64,000 nucleotides of DNA from Microtetraspora glauca (GTDB lineage Bacteria > Actinomycetota > Actinomycetes > Streptomycetales > Streptomycetaceae): NCBI GenBank assembly GCA_000721275.1, contig JOFO01000003.1, positions 62,001 to 126,000 on the forward strand, given 5' to 3'. The translations under genes and the position numbers were made by a program. The first letter of the stretch is position 1. Each line of letters opens with the position of its first letter. This document shows, one piece after another, positions 24,881 to 34,024 of this stretch. Below the pieces are notes generated by a model. It was given only the letters and a program-made list of their open reading frames with translations, did not search any database and had not been told where the DNA came from.

Positions 24881-25338
24881 GCCGACTTCCTCTCCGCGTC
24901 ACCCAGGGCCTGGGCCGTCGCGTCCTTCCACGCCATCCAGCTGAGCAGCGCGCACTTCACCCGGGCCGGGTACTTGGAGACGCCGGCGAACGCCACCGCG
25001 TCCTCCAGCACCTCCTCCATGGCGTCGTCCGGCTCGATCTGGCCCTTGGACTGCATCAGCTCCAGGAAGGTCTCCTGGATCCGCCGTGCCTCGGCCAGCT
25101 CCTTGCCGACCAGGAGGTCGTTGAGGACGGAGGCCGACGCCTGGCTGATGGAGCAGCCCTGGCCCTCGTACGACACGTCCTCGATCCGGTCGCCGTCGTA
25201 CTTCACGCGGAGCGTGATCTCGTCGCCGCACGTCGGGTTGACGTGGTGCACCTCGGCGTCGCCGTCCCGCAAGCCCCGCCCGTGCGGGTGCTTGTAGTGG
25301 TCCAGGATGACGTCCTGGTACATCGAATCCAGCTTCAC
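24877..25338 (-). CDS. sufU: SufU, sulfur-transfer/scaffold protein of the SUF system
   Basis: 153 residues. Three conserved cysteines are in NPTCGDE (near residue 37), GQGCSISQASASV and VKCALLSWMAWKDA, with the aspartate of CGDE completing a zinc site. This matches Gram-positive-type SufU, which accepts persulfide from SufS through a zinc-dependent swap. It lies 12 nt downstream of sufS and overlaps sufT by 4 nt. Confidence 0.92.
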   Translation of the reverse strand: MKLDSMYQDVILDHYKHPHGRGLRDGDAEVHHVNPTCGDEITLRVKYDGDRIEDVSYEGQGCSISQASASVLNDLLVGKELAEARRIQETFLELMQSKGQIEPDDAMEEVLEDAVAFAGVSKYPARVKCALLSWMAWKDATAQALGDAERKSA

Positions 25339-25350
25339 AGGTCAGCCGCC

Positions 25351-26619
25351 CTATCCGAAGAAGTTACGGACGTGCTCCAGCCCCTCGACCAGGGCGTCGA
25401 CCTCGGCCGGAGTGGAGTACAGGTAGAACGACGCCCGCGTGGTCGCAGGAATTCCGTACCGCAGGCAGACCGGCCGCGCGCAGTGGTGGCCGACCCGGAC
25501 CGCGATGCCCTGCTCGTCCAGCACCTGCCCCACGTCGTGGGGGTGGATGTCCCCGAGCGTGAAGGAGATCGCGGCGCCGCGGTCCTCGGCCGTGGTGGGG
25601 CCGATGATCCGCAGGTCGGGGACCTCCTGGAGGCGGCGGACGGCGTACTCGGTGATCGCGTGCTCATGGCGGGCGATGTTCTCCATGCCGATCGCCGACA
25701 GGTAGTCCACGGCCGCGCCGAGGCCGACGGCCTGGGCGATCGGGGGCGTACCGGCCTCGAACTTGTGCGGGGCCGGCGCGTAGGTGGAGGAGTGCATCGA
25801 GACGGTCTCGATCATCTCGCCGCCGCCGAGGAAGGGCGGCAGGTCCTCCAGGAGTTCCTGCCGTCCCCACAGCACGCCGATGCCGGTGGGGCCGCACATC
25901 TTGTGGCCGGTGAAGGCCACGAAGTCGGCCTGGAGCGCCTGCACGTCCAGGACCATGTGCGGGGCCGCCTGGGAGGCGTCGATGCAGACGAGCGCACCGA
26001 CCTCCTGGGCGCGCCGGACGATGGTCTCGACCGGGTTCTGGGTGCCGAGCAGGTTGGAGACCAGCGTGAAGGAGACGATCTTCGTCTTCTCCGTGATGAC
26101 CTCGTCGATGTTCGACAGGTCGAGACGGCCGTCGTCGGTGAGGCCGAACCACTTCAGCTTCGCGCCGGTGCGCTGCGAGAGCAGCTGCCACGGGACGATG
26201 TTGGAGTGGTGCTCCATCTCCGTGATGGCGATCTCGGTCTCGTGGTCGACCCGGTAGGGGTCCTCGGCCCAGCCGAGCATGTTGGCCACGAGGTTGAGCG
26301 ACTCGGAGGCGTTCTTGGTGAAGATCACCTCGTTGCGGCTCGGCGCGTTGATGAAGGCGGCGACCTTGTCACGCGCGCCTTCGTACAGCGCGGTGGCCTC
26401 CTCGGCGACCGTGTAGACGCCGCGGTGGACGTTGGCGTTGTGCCGCTCGTAGTACGCGTTGAGCGCGTCGAGGACCTGGCGCGGCTTCTGCGAGGTCGCC
26501 GCCGAGTCCAGGTACACGATCTTCTTGCCGTCGTGGACCGTGCGATCCAGCAGCGGGAAGTCCTTGCGGATCGCCTCGGTGTCGAGGAGGCCGGTCAGCC
26601 CCTGATGGGCGGAAGTCAC
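25351..26619 (-). CDS. sufS: Cysteine desulfurase SufS
   Basis: 422 residues, group II cysteine desulfurase, PLP-dependent. Visible motifs: YLDSAATSQKP, EMEHHSNIVPW, CIDASQAAPHM, the PLP lysine in FTGHKMCGPTGIG (near residue 235) and the catalytic cysteine in VGHHCARPVCLRYG (near residue 373). It mobilises sulfur from cysteine for cluster assembly. Its start overlaps the stop of sufC (ATGA), consistent with tight co-translation in the suf operon. Confidence 0.95.
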   Translation of the reverse strand: MTSAHQGLTGLLDTEAIRKDFPLLDRTVHDGKKIVYLDSAATSQKPRQVLDALNAYYERHNANVHRGVYTVAEEATALYEGARDKVAAFINAPSRNEVIFTKNASESLNLVANMLGWAEDPYRVDHETEIAITEMEHHSNIVPWQLLSQRTGAKLKWFGLTDDGRLDLSNIDEVITEKTKIVSFTLVSNLLGTQNPVETIVRRAQEVGALVCIDASQAAPHMVLDVQALQADFVAFTGHKMCGPTGIGVLWGRQELLEDLPPFLGGGEMIETVSMHSSTYAPAPHKFEAGTPPIAQAVGLGAAVDYLSAIGMENIARHEHAITEYAVRRLQEVPDLRIIGPTTAEDRGAAISFTLGDIHPHDVGQVLDEQGIAVRVGHHCARPVCLRYGIPATTRASFYLYSTPAEVDALVEGLEHVRNFFG

Positions 26620-27380
26620 GCGGATGCGCCACCCTTCACGTACTTGTCGTAGCCCTCGTTCTCCAGCTGGTCGGCGAGCTCGGCGCCGCCGGACTCGACG
26701 ATGCGGCCGTTCGCGAACACGTGCACGAAGTCGGGCTTGATGTAGCGCAGGATGCGCGTGTAGTGAGTGATCAGCAGGGTGCCGACCTCACCGGTCTCGC
26801 GGACGCGGTTGACGCCCTCGGAGACGATGCGCAGGGCGTCGACGTCGAGGCCGGAGTCGGTCTCGTCGAGGATCGCGATCTTCGGCTTGAGGAGCTCCAG
26901 CTGGAGGATCTCGTGGCGCTTCTTCTCACCGCCGGAGAAGCCCTCGTTGACGTTGCGCTCGGCGAAGGCCGGGTCCATGGAGAGCTTCTCCATGGCCTCC
27001 TTGACCTCCTTGACCCAGGTGCGGAGCTTGGGGGCTTCACCGCGGATGGCGGTGGCGGAGGTGCGCAGGAAGTTGGAGACCGAGACGCCGGGGACCTCGA
27101 CCGGGTACTGCATGGCGAGGAAGACGCCGGCGCGGGCGCGCTCGTCGACGGACATCTCCAGGACGTCCTCGCCGTCGAGGGTGACGGTGCCGCCGGTGAT
27201 CGTGTACTTGGGGTGGCCCGCCAGGGAGTACGCCAGGGTCGACTTGCCGGAGCCGTTGGGGCCCATGACCGCGTGGGTCTCGCCCTGCTTGATGGTCAGG
27301 TCGACGCCCTTGAGGATCTCGCGGGGGCCGTTCTCCGCCTCGACGGAGACGTGCAGGTCGTGGATTTCGAGCGTTGCCAT
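26616..27380 (-). CDS. sufC: SufC, ATPase of the SufBCD complex
   Basis: 254 residues, ABC-type ATPase. Walker A GPNGSGKST, signature FSGGEKKRHEI, Walker B IAILDETDSGLD and H-loop LLITHYTRIL are intact. The Glu-Lys-Lys after the signature and the DETDSGLDVDAL stretch are typical of SufC. It drives conformational changes of SufB-SufD during cluster assembly and works in the cytosol, not in transport. ATG at 27380 is the start. Confidence 0.95.
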   Translation of the reverse strand: MATLEIHDLHVSVEAENGPREILKGVDLTIKQGETHAVMGPNGSGKSTLAYSLAGHPKYTITGGTVTLDGEDVLEMSVDERARAGVFLAMQYPVEVPGVSVSNFLRTSATAIRGEAPKLRTWVKEVKEAMEKLSMDPAFAERNVNEGFSGGEKKRHEILQLELLKPKIAILDETDSGLDVDALRIVSEGVNRVRETGEVGTLLITHYTRILRYIKPDFVHVFANGRIVESGGAELADQLENEGYDKYVKGGASA

Positions 27381-27387
27381 GGGTGAC

Positions 27388-27705
27388 TCAGGACTCCTGG
27401 GTGACGGAGACGAGCACATCGTCCCCTTCGATCTTTACGGGGTACACGGGGACGGGGCGCGTCGCGGGAAGGCCCGACGGCTTGCCGGTACGGAGGTCGA
27501 AGCTGGAACCGTGCAGCCAGCACTCGATGGCGCAGTCCTCGACCTCGCCCTCCGAGAGGGAGACGTTGGCGTGCGAGCAGATGTCGTTGATCGCGAACAC
27601 CTCGCCCTCGGTGCGGACGACCGACACCGGCGTGCCGTCGACCTCGACCCGCTTCGGGGTGTCGGCCTCCAGCTCGCTCAGCGCGCAGACTCGGACGAAG
27701 GCCAT
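27388..27705 (-). CDS. Rieske-type [2Fe-2S] ferredoxin in the suf operon
   Basis: 105 residues. Rieske ligands CSHANVSLSEGEVEDCAIECWLHG: Cys-x-His (CSH near residue 43) and Cys-x2-His (CWLH near residue 63). Similar to the ferredoxin subunit of ring-hydroxylating dioxygenases, but no oxygenase gene is nearby. Its position between sufD and sufC, with TGATG coupling to sufD, argues for a role in Fe-S assembly, perhaps as electron donor or a built-in target. This is inference from context. Confidence 0.88.
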   Translation of the reverse strand: MAFVRVCALSELEADTPKRVEVDGTPVSVVRTEGEVFAINDICSHANVSLSEGEVEDCAIECWLHGSSFDLRTGKPSGLPATRPVPVYPVKIEGDDVLVSVTQES

Positions 27706-28886
27706 CAGACGGACGCCTCCAGCTCGGCGTCGACCTTGGCGATCAGGCGCTCCTCGACGTCCGGGAGGCCGATCTGCTGGACCAGCTCGGCGAAGAAGCC
27801 GCGGACGACGAGGCGGCGGGCCTCGGTCTCCGGGATGCCGCGGGCCATCAGGTAGAAGAGCTGCTCGTCGTCGAAGCGGCCGGTGGCGGAGGCGTGGCCG
27901 GCGCCGGCGATCTCGCCGGTCTCGATCTCCAGGTTCGGCACGGAGTCGACCCGGGCGCCGTCGGTGAGGACGAGGTTCCGGTTGAGCTCGTAGGTGTCGG
28001 TGCCCTCGGCGGCGGCCTGGATGAGGACGTCGCCGATCCACACCGCGTGCGCGTCCTGGCCCTGGAGCGCGCCCTTGTAGGCGACGTTCGAGGTGCAGTG
28101 CGGGGTGTTGTGGTCGACGAGGAGGCGGTGCTCCTGGTGCTGGCCGGCGTCGGTGAAGTACAGGCCGAAGAGCTCGGCCGAGCCGCCGGGGGCGGAGTAG
28201 CTGACGCGCGGGTGGAGGCGGACGACGTCACCGCCGAAGGTGACGACGACCGACTTGAAGGAGGCGTCGCGGCCGAGGAGCGCGTTGTGCTGGGCGACGT
28301 GGACGGCGTCCTTGTCCCAGTCCTGCACGGAGACGACGGTGAGCTTGGCGCCGTCGCCGAGGACGAAGTCCACGTTGGCGGCGAGCACCGCGTCACCGGT
28401 GTGGTCGATGACGACGACGGCCTCGGCGAAGGCGCCGAGCTCGATCACCTGGTGGCCGAAGGCGACGCCGCCCTGGCCGTGCACGGCGACGCGGATCGGC
28501 TCGGAGAGGACGGCCTCCTTGGCGACGGTGACGACCGAGGCCTTCTCGAAGGAGGAGTACGCCTGGGCGGCGACGCGGTCGACCGGCTTGCCGGCCTTGC
28601 GCAGCCGCTCGTCGTCGCGGCCGACGGTCTCCACGGTGACGCCCTCGGGGGCCTCGATCTCGACCCGGACGCCCTCGCCGGTGGCGACGGCGGTGCCGTC
28701 GTGCAGACCGCGGAGGCGGGCGAGCGGGGTGAACCGCCACTCCTCCTCGCGGCCGTGCGGGACGGGGAAGTCCGCGACGTCGAAGGACGGCGGGGCGCTC
28801 ATGCGGGTGGCGACGGTGGACTCGGCGGCCACCGCGATCGAGCCCGCGGTGGTGGAGCCCGCGGGGATGTTCTGAGCCTCAGCCAT
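27705..28886 (-). CDS. sufD: SufD, scaffold component of the SufBCD complex
   Basis: 393 residues. The C-terminal beta-helix core contains GREEEWRFTPL, HPRVSYSAPGGSAELFGLYFTD, LVDHNTPHCTSNVAYKGALQGQDAHAVWIGDV and SVPNLEIETGEIAGAGHASATGRFDDEQLFYLMARGI, the last being the classical SufB/SufD signature. It partners with SufB and SufC in building clusters. The ATG lies 68 nt downstream of sufB, with AGGAAGAGAG somewhat far upstream. Confidence 0.94.
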   Translation of the reverse strand: MAEAQNIPAGSTTAGSIAVAAESTVATRMSAPPSFDVADFPVPHGREEEWRFTPLARLRGLHDGTAVATGEGVRVEIEAPEGVTVETVGRDDERLRKAGKPVDRVAAQAYSSFEKASVVTVAKEAVLSEPIRVAVHGQGGVAFGHQVIELGAFAEAVVVIDHTGDAVLAANVDFVLGDGAKLTVVSVQDWDKDAVHVAQHNALLGRDASFKSVVVTFGGDVVRLHPRVSYSAPGGSAELFGLYFTDAGQHQEHRLLVDHNTPHCTSNVAYKGALQGQDAHAVWIGDVLIQAAAEGTDTYELNRNLVLTDGARVDSVPNLEIETGEIAGAGHASATGRFDDEQLFYLMARGIPETEARRLVVRGFFAELVQQIGLPDVEERLIAKVDAELEASV

Positions 28887-28954
28887 GGCTGTCGTCTTGC
28901 TCTCTTCCTGCGTAAAGAATCAGTCGCTGCGGTACGGGCGGGGCGGTGGCGGTC

Positions 28955-30370
28955 CTAGCCGACCGCGCCTTCCATCTGCAGCTCGATCAGCCGGTTCAGC
29001 TCCAGCGCGTACTCCATCGGCAGCTCCTTGGCGATCGGCTCGACGAAGCCGCGGACGATCATCGCCATGGCCTCCTGCTCGGTCAGGCCGCGCTGCATCA
29101 GGTAGAAGAGCTGGTCCTCGGAGACCTTGGAGACGGTGGCCTCGTGGCCCATGGTCACGTCGTCCTCGCGCACGTCCACGTAGGGGTACGTGTCGGAGCG
29201 GGAGATGGTGTCGACGAGCAGGGCGTCGCAGAGGACGTTGGACTTGGCGCCGGGGGCGCCCTCGCCGATCTCGATGAGGCCGCGGTAGGAGGTGCGGCCG
29301 CCGCCGCGCGCCACCGACTTGGAGACGATGGACGACGAGGTGTTCGGGGCCATGTGGACCATCTTGGCGCCGGCGTCCTGGTGCTGGCCCTCGCCCGCGA
29401 AGGCGATGGACAGGGTCTCGCCCTTGGCGTGCTCGCCCATCAGGTAGACGGCCGGGTACTTCATGGTGACCTTGGAGCCGATGTTGCCGTCGACCCACTC
29501 CATGGTGGCGCCCTCGTAGGCGACGGCGCGCTTGGTCACCAGGTTGTAGACGTTGTTCGACCAGTTCTGGATCGTCGTGTAGCGGCAGCGGCCGCCCTTC
29601 TTCACGATGATCTCGACGACCGCGGAGTGCAGCGAGTCGGAGGAGTAGATCGGGGCGGTGCAGCCCTCGACGTAGTGGACGTAGGCGTCCTCGTCGACGA
29701 TGATCAGCGTCCGCTCGAACTGGCCCATGTTCTCGGTGTTGATGCGGAAGTACGCCTGGAGCGGGATCTCGACGTGCACGCCCTTCGGCACGTAGATGAA
29801 CGATCCGCCGGACCACACGGCCGTGTTCAGCGAGGCGAACTTGTTGTCGCCGACCGGGATGACGGTGCCGAAGTACTCCTTGAAGAGCTCCTCGTGCTCC
29901 TTCAGCGCGGTGTCGGTGTCGACGAAGATGACGCCCTGCTCCTCCAGGTCCTCGCGGATCTGGTGGTAGACGACCTCGGACTCGTACTGGGCGGCGACAC
30001 CGGCGACGAGGCGCTGCTTCTCCGCCTCCGGGATGCCGAGCTTGTCGTACGTGTTCTTGATGTCCTCCGGCAGGTCCTCCCAGGACTCGGCCTGCTTCTC
30101 GGTGGACCGCACGAAGTACTTGATGTTGTCGAAGTCGATGCCGCCGAGGTCGGAGCCCCAGGTCGGCATGGGCTTCTTGTCGAAGAGGCGCAGACCCTTG
30201 AGACGCAGCTTCAGCATCCACTCGGGCTCGTTCTTCTTCGAGGAGATGTCGCGGACGACGTCCTCGTTCAGACCGCGCTTGGCCGCGGCGCCGGCCGCGT
30301 CGGAGTCGGCCCAGCCGTACTCGTACCGACCCAGGCCCTCGAGCTCGGGGTGGCTGATCTCGGTGGTCAT
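28955..30370 (-). CDS. sufB: SufB, scaffold component of the SufBCD complex
   Basis: 471 residues. Diagnostic segments: [100 protein letters not shown] and [20 protein letters not shown]. SufB carries the nascent cluster. Its ATG overlaps the stop of sufR (ATGA), so repressor and scaffold are co-translated. Confidence 0.96.
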   Translation of the reverse strand: MTTEISHPELEGLGRYEYGWADSDAAGAAAKRGLNEDVVRDISSKKNEPEWMLKLRLKGLRLFDKKPMPTWGSDLGGIDFDNIKYFVRSTEKQAESWEDLPEDIKNTYDKLGIPEAEKQRLVAGVAAQYESEVVYHQIREDLEEQGVIFVDTDTALKEHEELFKEYFGTVIPVGDNKFASLNTAVWSGGSFIYVPKGVHVEIPLQAYFRINTENMGQFERTLIIVDEDAYVHYVEGCTAPIYSSDSLHSAVVEIIVKKGGRCRYTTIQNWSNNVYNLVTKRAVAYEGATMEWVDGNIGSKVTMKYPAVYLMGEHAKGETLSIAFAGEGQHQDAGAKMVHMAPNTSSSIVSKSVARGGGRTSYRGLIEIGEGAPGAKSNVLCDALLVDTISRSDTYPYVDVREDDVTMGHEATVSKVSEDQLFYLMQRGLTEQEAMAMIVRGFVEPIAKELPMEYALELNRLIELQMEGAVG

Positions 30371-31092
30371 GCGGGGTTCCTCCCGGCCGTGCTTGCGGAT
30401 GCTGATTCGGTGGTCTGTGGGGTGCTGTGCGGGATGAACGTGGTGCAGACGCCGTCGCCGTGGGCGATGGTGGCCAGGCGCTGGACGTGCGTTCCCAGAA
30501 GGCGGGAGAAGATCTCCGTCTCCGCCTCACACAGCTGGGGGTACTGCTCGGCGACGTGGGCGACCGGGCAGTGGTGCTGGCAGAGCTGCTCGCCGACCGG
30601 CGCGTTGCGCGCAGTGGCAGCGTACCCGTCCGCCGTCAGGGCCTTGGCCAGCGCCTCGGCCCGCCGCTCCGGCTCGACCGACTCCACGGCCTCGCGGTAG
30701 GCCTCGGCCTGGGCCTCGATCCGGTCGCGGGCGAAGGCGGCGACGGCCGCCTCTCCCCCGGCGTTCCGCTCGATCCAGCGGAGCGCCTCGACGGCGAGGG
30801 AGTCGTACGACTGGTCGAACGCGTCCCGGCCGCAGTCGGTGAGCGCGAAGACCTTGGCGGGACGGCCGCGGGTGCGGGCTCCGTAGACCCGCTTCTCGCG
30901 GGCCTCGACGACCTGCTCGGCGACGAGCGCGTCGAGGTGCCGGCGGACGGCGGCCTGGGTGAGCCCCAGCCGCTCCGCGAGGTCGGCCACGGTCGACGGG
31001 CCGTGGTCCAGGATGGAGCGCGCGACCCGGTTGCGTGTGGACCGCTCTCGGGTCGCGAGTTCCTCCGCCGGAGCCGCGCCAAGGTTTTTCAC
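30367..31092 (-). CDS. sufR: SufR, Fe-S-sensing transcriptional repressor of the suf operon
   Basis: 241 residues. The N-terminal winged helix (about 18-85) is [47 protein letters not shown]. The C-terminal half holds the cysteine cluster [25 protein letters not shown] and a later Cys in DGVCTTF, suited to bind a [4Fe-4S] or [2Fe-2S] cluster. In this family the cluster-bound form represses suf and the apo form releases it. It is the first gene of the operon. The start is GTG at 31092, with no Shine-Dalgarno; it lies inside a CAAC-N6-GTTG palindrome and 6 nt after an AACAAT -10-like hexamer, so the mRNA is probably leaderless and self-repressed. Confidence 0.92.
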   Translation of the reverse strand: MKNLGAAPAEELATRERSTRNRVARSILDHGPSTVADLAERLGLTQAAVRRHLDALVAEQVVEAREKRVYGARTRGRPAKVFALTDCGRDAFDQSYDSLAVEALRWIERNAGGEAAVAAFARDRIEAQAEAYREAVESVEPERRAEALAKALTADGYAATARNAPVGEQLCQHHCPVAHVAEQYPQLCEAETEIFSRLLGTHVQRLATIAHGDGVCTTFIPHSTPQTTESASASTAGRNPA

Positions 31093-31105
31093 AACGCCAT
31101 TGTTG
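31092..31105. promoter_or_regulatory. SufR operator CAAC-N6-GTTG overlapping the sufR start
   Basis: CAAC-GCCATT-GTTG, a perfect inverted repeat identical in form to the CAAC-N6-GTTG site that I recall for cyanobacterial SufR. It overlaps the candidate -10 (AACAAT, minus strand, 31104-31099); a TTGTCA (31128-31123) 18 nt upstream is the likely -35. Confidence 0.7.
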
Positions 31106-31163
31106 CGTAATTAATCGGGCAGTGACAAGCCGCGCCGGACACGGCCGCGATGGCGTGCGTCAC

Positions 31164-31182
31164 TCAGGTAAGGCTTACCTGA
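31164..31182. promoter_or_regulatory. Iron box (DmdR1/IdeR-type) palindrome
   Basis: TCAGGTAAGGCTTACCTGA, a perfect 19-bp palindrome that matches the actinobacterial iron-box pattern TTAGGTTAGGCT-ACCTAA closely. It lies between sufR and the ABC exporter genes, 71 nt from the sufR start and 80 nt from the exporter start. Confidence 0.7.
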
Positions 31183-31197
31183 CCTGCGGAAATGATC

Positions 31198-31212
31198 ATT
31201 CATGGGATGAAT
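31198..31212. promoter_or_regulatory. Second palindrome, ATTCAT-GGG-ATGAAT
   Basis: A 15-bp inverted repeat with 6-bp arms, itself next to the palindrome AATGATCATT (31191-31200). The AT-rich cluster lies 50 nt upstream of the ABC exporter start and is a candidate operator of unknown regulator. Confidence 0.4.
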
Positions 31213-31249
31213 CCCGGACCCGGCCGGACGCGCCCCTCCCGCTCTCTCC

Positions 31250-31255
31250 TAGACT
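31250..31255 (+). promoter_or_regulatory. -10 element TAGACT of the leaderless ABC exporter operon
   Basis: TAGACT ends 7 nt before the ATG at 31263, and no Shine-Dalgarno is present. A good -35 is not apparent. Confidence 0.45.
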
Positions 31256-31262
31256 TCCCGGC

Positions 31263-32203
<941 letters not shown>

Positions 32204-32207
<4 letters not shown>

Positions 32208-32968
32208 GCGCCGGTACGTACGCCCCGAAGCCGGGCGCCGCCCCCGTCGGCCGCATGATCGCGGCCCAGACGGCCCTGGAGACCCGGATGCTGCTCCGCA
32301 ACGGCGAGCAGCTGCTCCTCACGGTGATCATCCCGTCGCTGCTGCTGGTGCTCTTCTCGACCGTGGACGTCGTCGACACGGGCGCCGGCGAGGCCGTCGA
32401 CTTCCTCGCCCCGGGCGTCCTCGCGCTCGCCGTGATGTCCACCGCCTTCACCGGCCAGGCCATCGCCACCGGCTTCGAGCGCCGCTACGGCGTCCTGAAG
32501 CGGCTCGGCGCCTCTCCCCTGCCCCGCTGGGCCCTGATGACCGCGAAGACGCTCTCCGTCCTGGTCACCGAGGTCCTCCAGGTCGTCCTGCTGACCGGCA
32601 TCGCGCTCGGCCTGGGCTGGTCGCCGCACGGCGACCCGTTCTCCGTCCTGCTCCTTCTGGTCCTCGGCACCGCCGCCTTCTCCGGCCTCGGGCTGCTGAT
32701 GGCCGGGACGCTCAAGGCCGAGGCCACCCTCGCCGCCGCCAACCTGGTCTTCCTGCTGCTCCTGGTCGGCGGCGGGGTGATCGTCCCGCTGGAGAAGTTC
32801 GGCGCGGCCGGCGACGTGCTGGCCCTGCTGCCCATCGCGGCCCTCTCCGACGGCCTCAGGGACGTCCTCCAGGGCGGCGCGGGCATGCCGTGGGCGGACG
32901 CCGGGATCCTCGCCGTCTGGGCCGTCCTGGGGCTCGGCGCGGCGGCGAAGTTCTTCCGCTGGGAGTAG
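32204..32968 (+). CDS. ABC-2 type transporter permease
   Basis: 254 residues with about six transmembrane helices (LLLTVIIPSLLLVLFSTV, FLAPGVLALAVMSTAFTGQAIATGFERRYGVLKRLGASPL, VLVTEVLQVVLLTGIALGLG, and others). The FERRYGVLKRLGASPLPRWALMTAKTLSVL segment is the usual ABC-2 permease coupling region. It forms an exporter with the preceding ATPase; substrate unknown. Confidence 0.86.
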
Positions 32969-33037
32969 CCGCGGGGGCTCAGAGGGTGACGTTTCCCGAC
33001 AAGCCACCCCTCGTGAAAGCGTGCACAAGCCCTTGCC

Positions 33038-33043
33038 TACGAT
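33038..33043 (+). promoter_or_regulatory. -10 element TACGAT of ctaA
   Basis: TACGAT ends 7 nt before the GTG at 33051, giving ctaA its own probable leaderless promoter apart from the ABC genes. Confidence 0.45.
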
Positions 33044-33050
33044 AGGTCCC

Positions 33051-34010
33051 GTGCAGACCCCCCTCGCCTTCATCGCCCAGCGCTGGACGCCGTCCCCCCG
33101 GACCCTCCGGCGCGCCGCGCTCTCCGCCGTCGTGATGAGCGTGCTCATCATCGTCACCGGTGGCGCGGTCCGGCTGACCGGTTCCGGTCTCGGCTGCGAC
33201 ACCTGGCCCAAGTGCACGGACGACAGCCTCTTCGCCACGCCGGAACAGGGCCTCCACGGGGCCATCGAGTTCGGCAACCGGATGCTGACGTACGTCCTGT
33301 CGGCGGCCGTCGGCTGGGCGATCATCGCCGCCCGCTCGACCAAGCCCTGGCGGCGGAACCTCACCCGCTGGGGCTGGGCCCAGTTCTGGATCGTGATGAG
33401 CAACGCCGTGCTCGGCGGCATCACCGTCTGGATGGGCCTCAACCCGTGGACCGTGGCCGGCCACTTCCTGGCCGCGAACGCGCTGCTCACCGTCACCGTG
33501 ATCACCTGGCACCGGGCCGGCGAGGGCGACACGCCCGCGCGCCCGCGCGTGCCGGGGCCGGTACGGAAGCTGTCCTGGGCGATCACGCTCGTGTCGGCCC
33601 TGCTGATCGTGCTCGGCACCACGGTGACCGGCGCGGGCAAGCACGCGGGCGACAGCAGCGACGTGCCCCGGATGCCGTGGGACTGGACGGACGCCGCGCA
33701 CCTCCACGCGATCGCCGCCTGGGCGGTCTGCGCCCTCGCGGTCGCGATGTGGCTGGTCCTGCGCGTGGTGGACGCCCCCGACGACACCCGCGCCCGCGCC
33801 CGCGACCTGCTGGTCGTGCTGCTGCTCCAGGGCGGCATCGGCTACGTCCAGTACTTCACCGGCGTCCCGGAGCTACTGGTCGGCGCCCACATGCTCGGCT
33901 CCTCGCTGATGTGGATCGCGGTGCTGCGGCTGGCCCTGAGCCTGCGCGAGCGCCCGCTGCCGACGGCCGGCGTCCCGGCCCAGGCGGACCCGGAGCTGGC
34001 CGCGGCGTGA
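33051..34010 (+). CDS. ctaA: Heme A synthase (CtaA/COX15 family)
   Basis: 319 residues, about eight transmembrane helices. Conserved histidines that hold the hemes are in GLHGAIEFGNRM, VAGHFLAANALLT, DAAHLHAIAAW and VGAHMLGSSLMW. A cysteine pair (CDTWPKC, near residue 45) is the extracytoplasmic disulfide typical of this branch. It oxidises heme O to heme A for aa3-type cytochrome oxidase. The partner enzyme, heme O synthase, is encoded about 1.6 kb away on the other strand. GTG start by -10 spacing; a start 10 codons upstream is possible. Confidence 0.9.
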   Translation: MQTPLAFIAQRWTPSPRTLRRAALSAVVMSVLIIVTGGAVRLTGSGLGCDTWPKCTDDSLFATPEQGLHGAIEFGNRMLTYVLSAAVGWAIIAARSTKPWRRNLTRWGWAQFWIVMSNAVLGGITVWMGLNPWTVAGHFLAANALLTVTVITWHRAGEGDTPARPRVPGPVRKLSWAITLVSALLIVLGTTVTGAGKHAGDSSDVPRMPWDWTDAAHLHAIAAWAVCALAVAMWLVLRVVDAPDDTRARARDLLVVLLLQGGIGYVQYFTGVPELLVGAHMLGSSLMWIAVLRLALSLRERPLPTAGVPAQADPELAAA

Positions 34011-34024
34011 GCCGGGCGGCTCAC
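34007..34024. terminator. Small hairpin containing both convergent stop codons
   Basis: GTGAGCC-GGGC-GGCTCAC. The left arm includes the TGA of ctaA and the right arm includes the stop of the opposite amidohydrolase gene. Short stem, so only a weak terminator. Confidence 0.4.
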
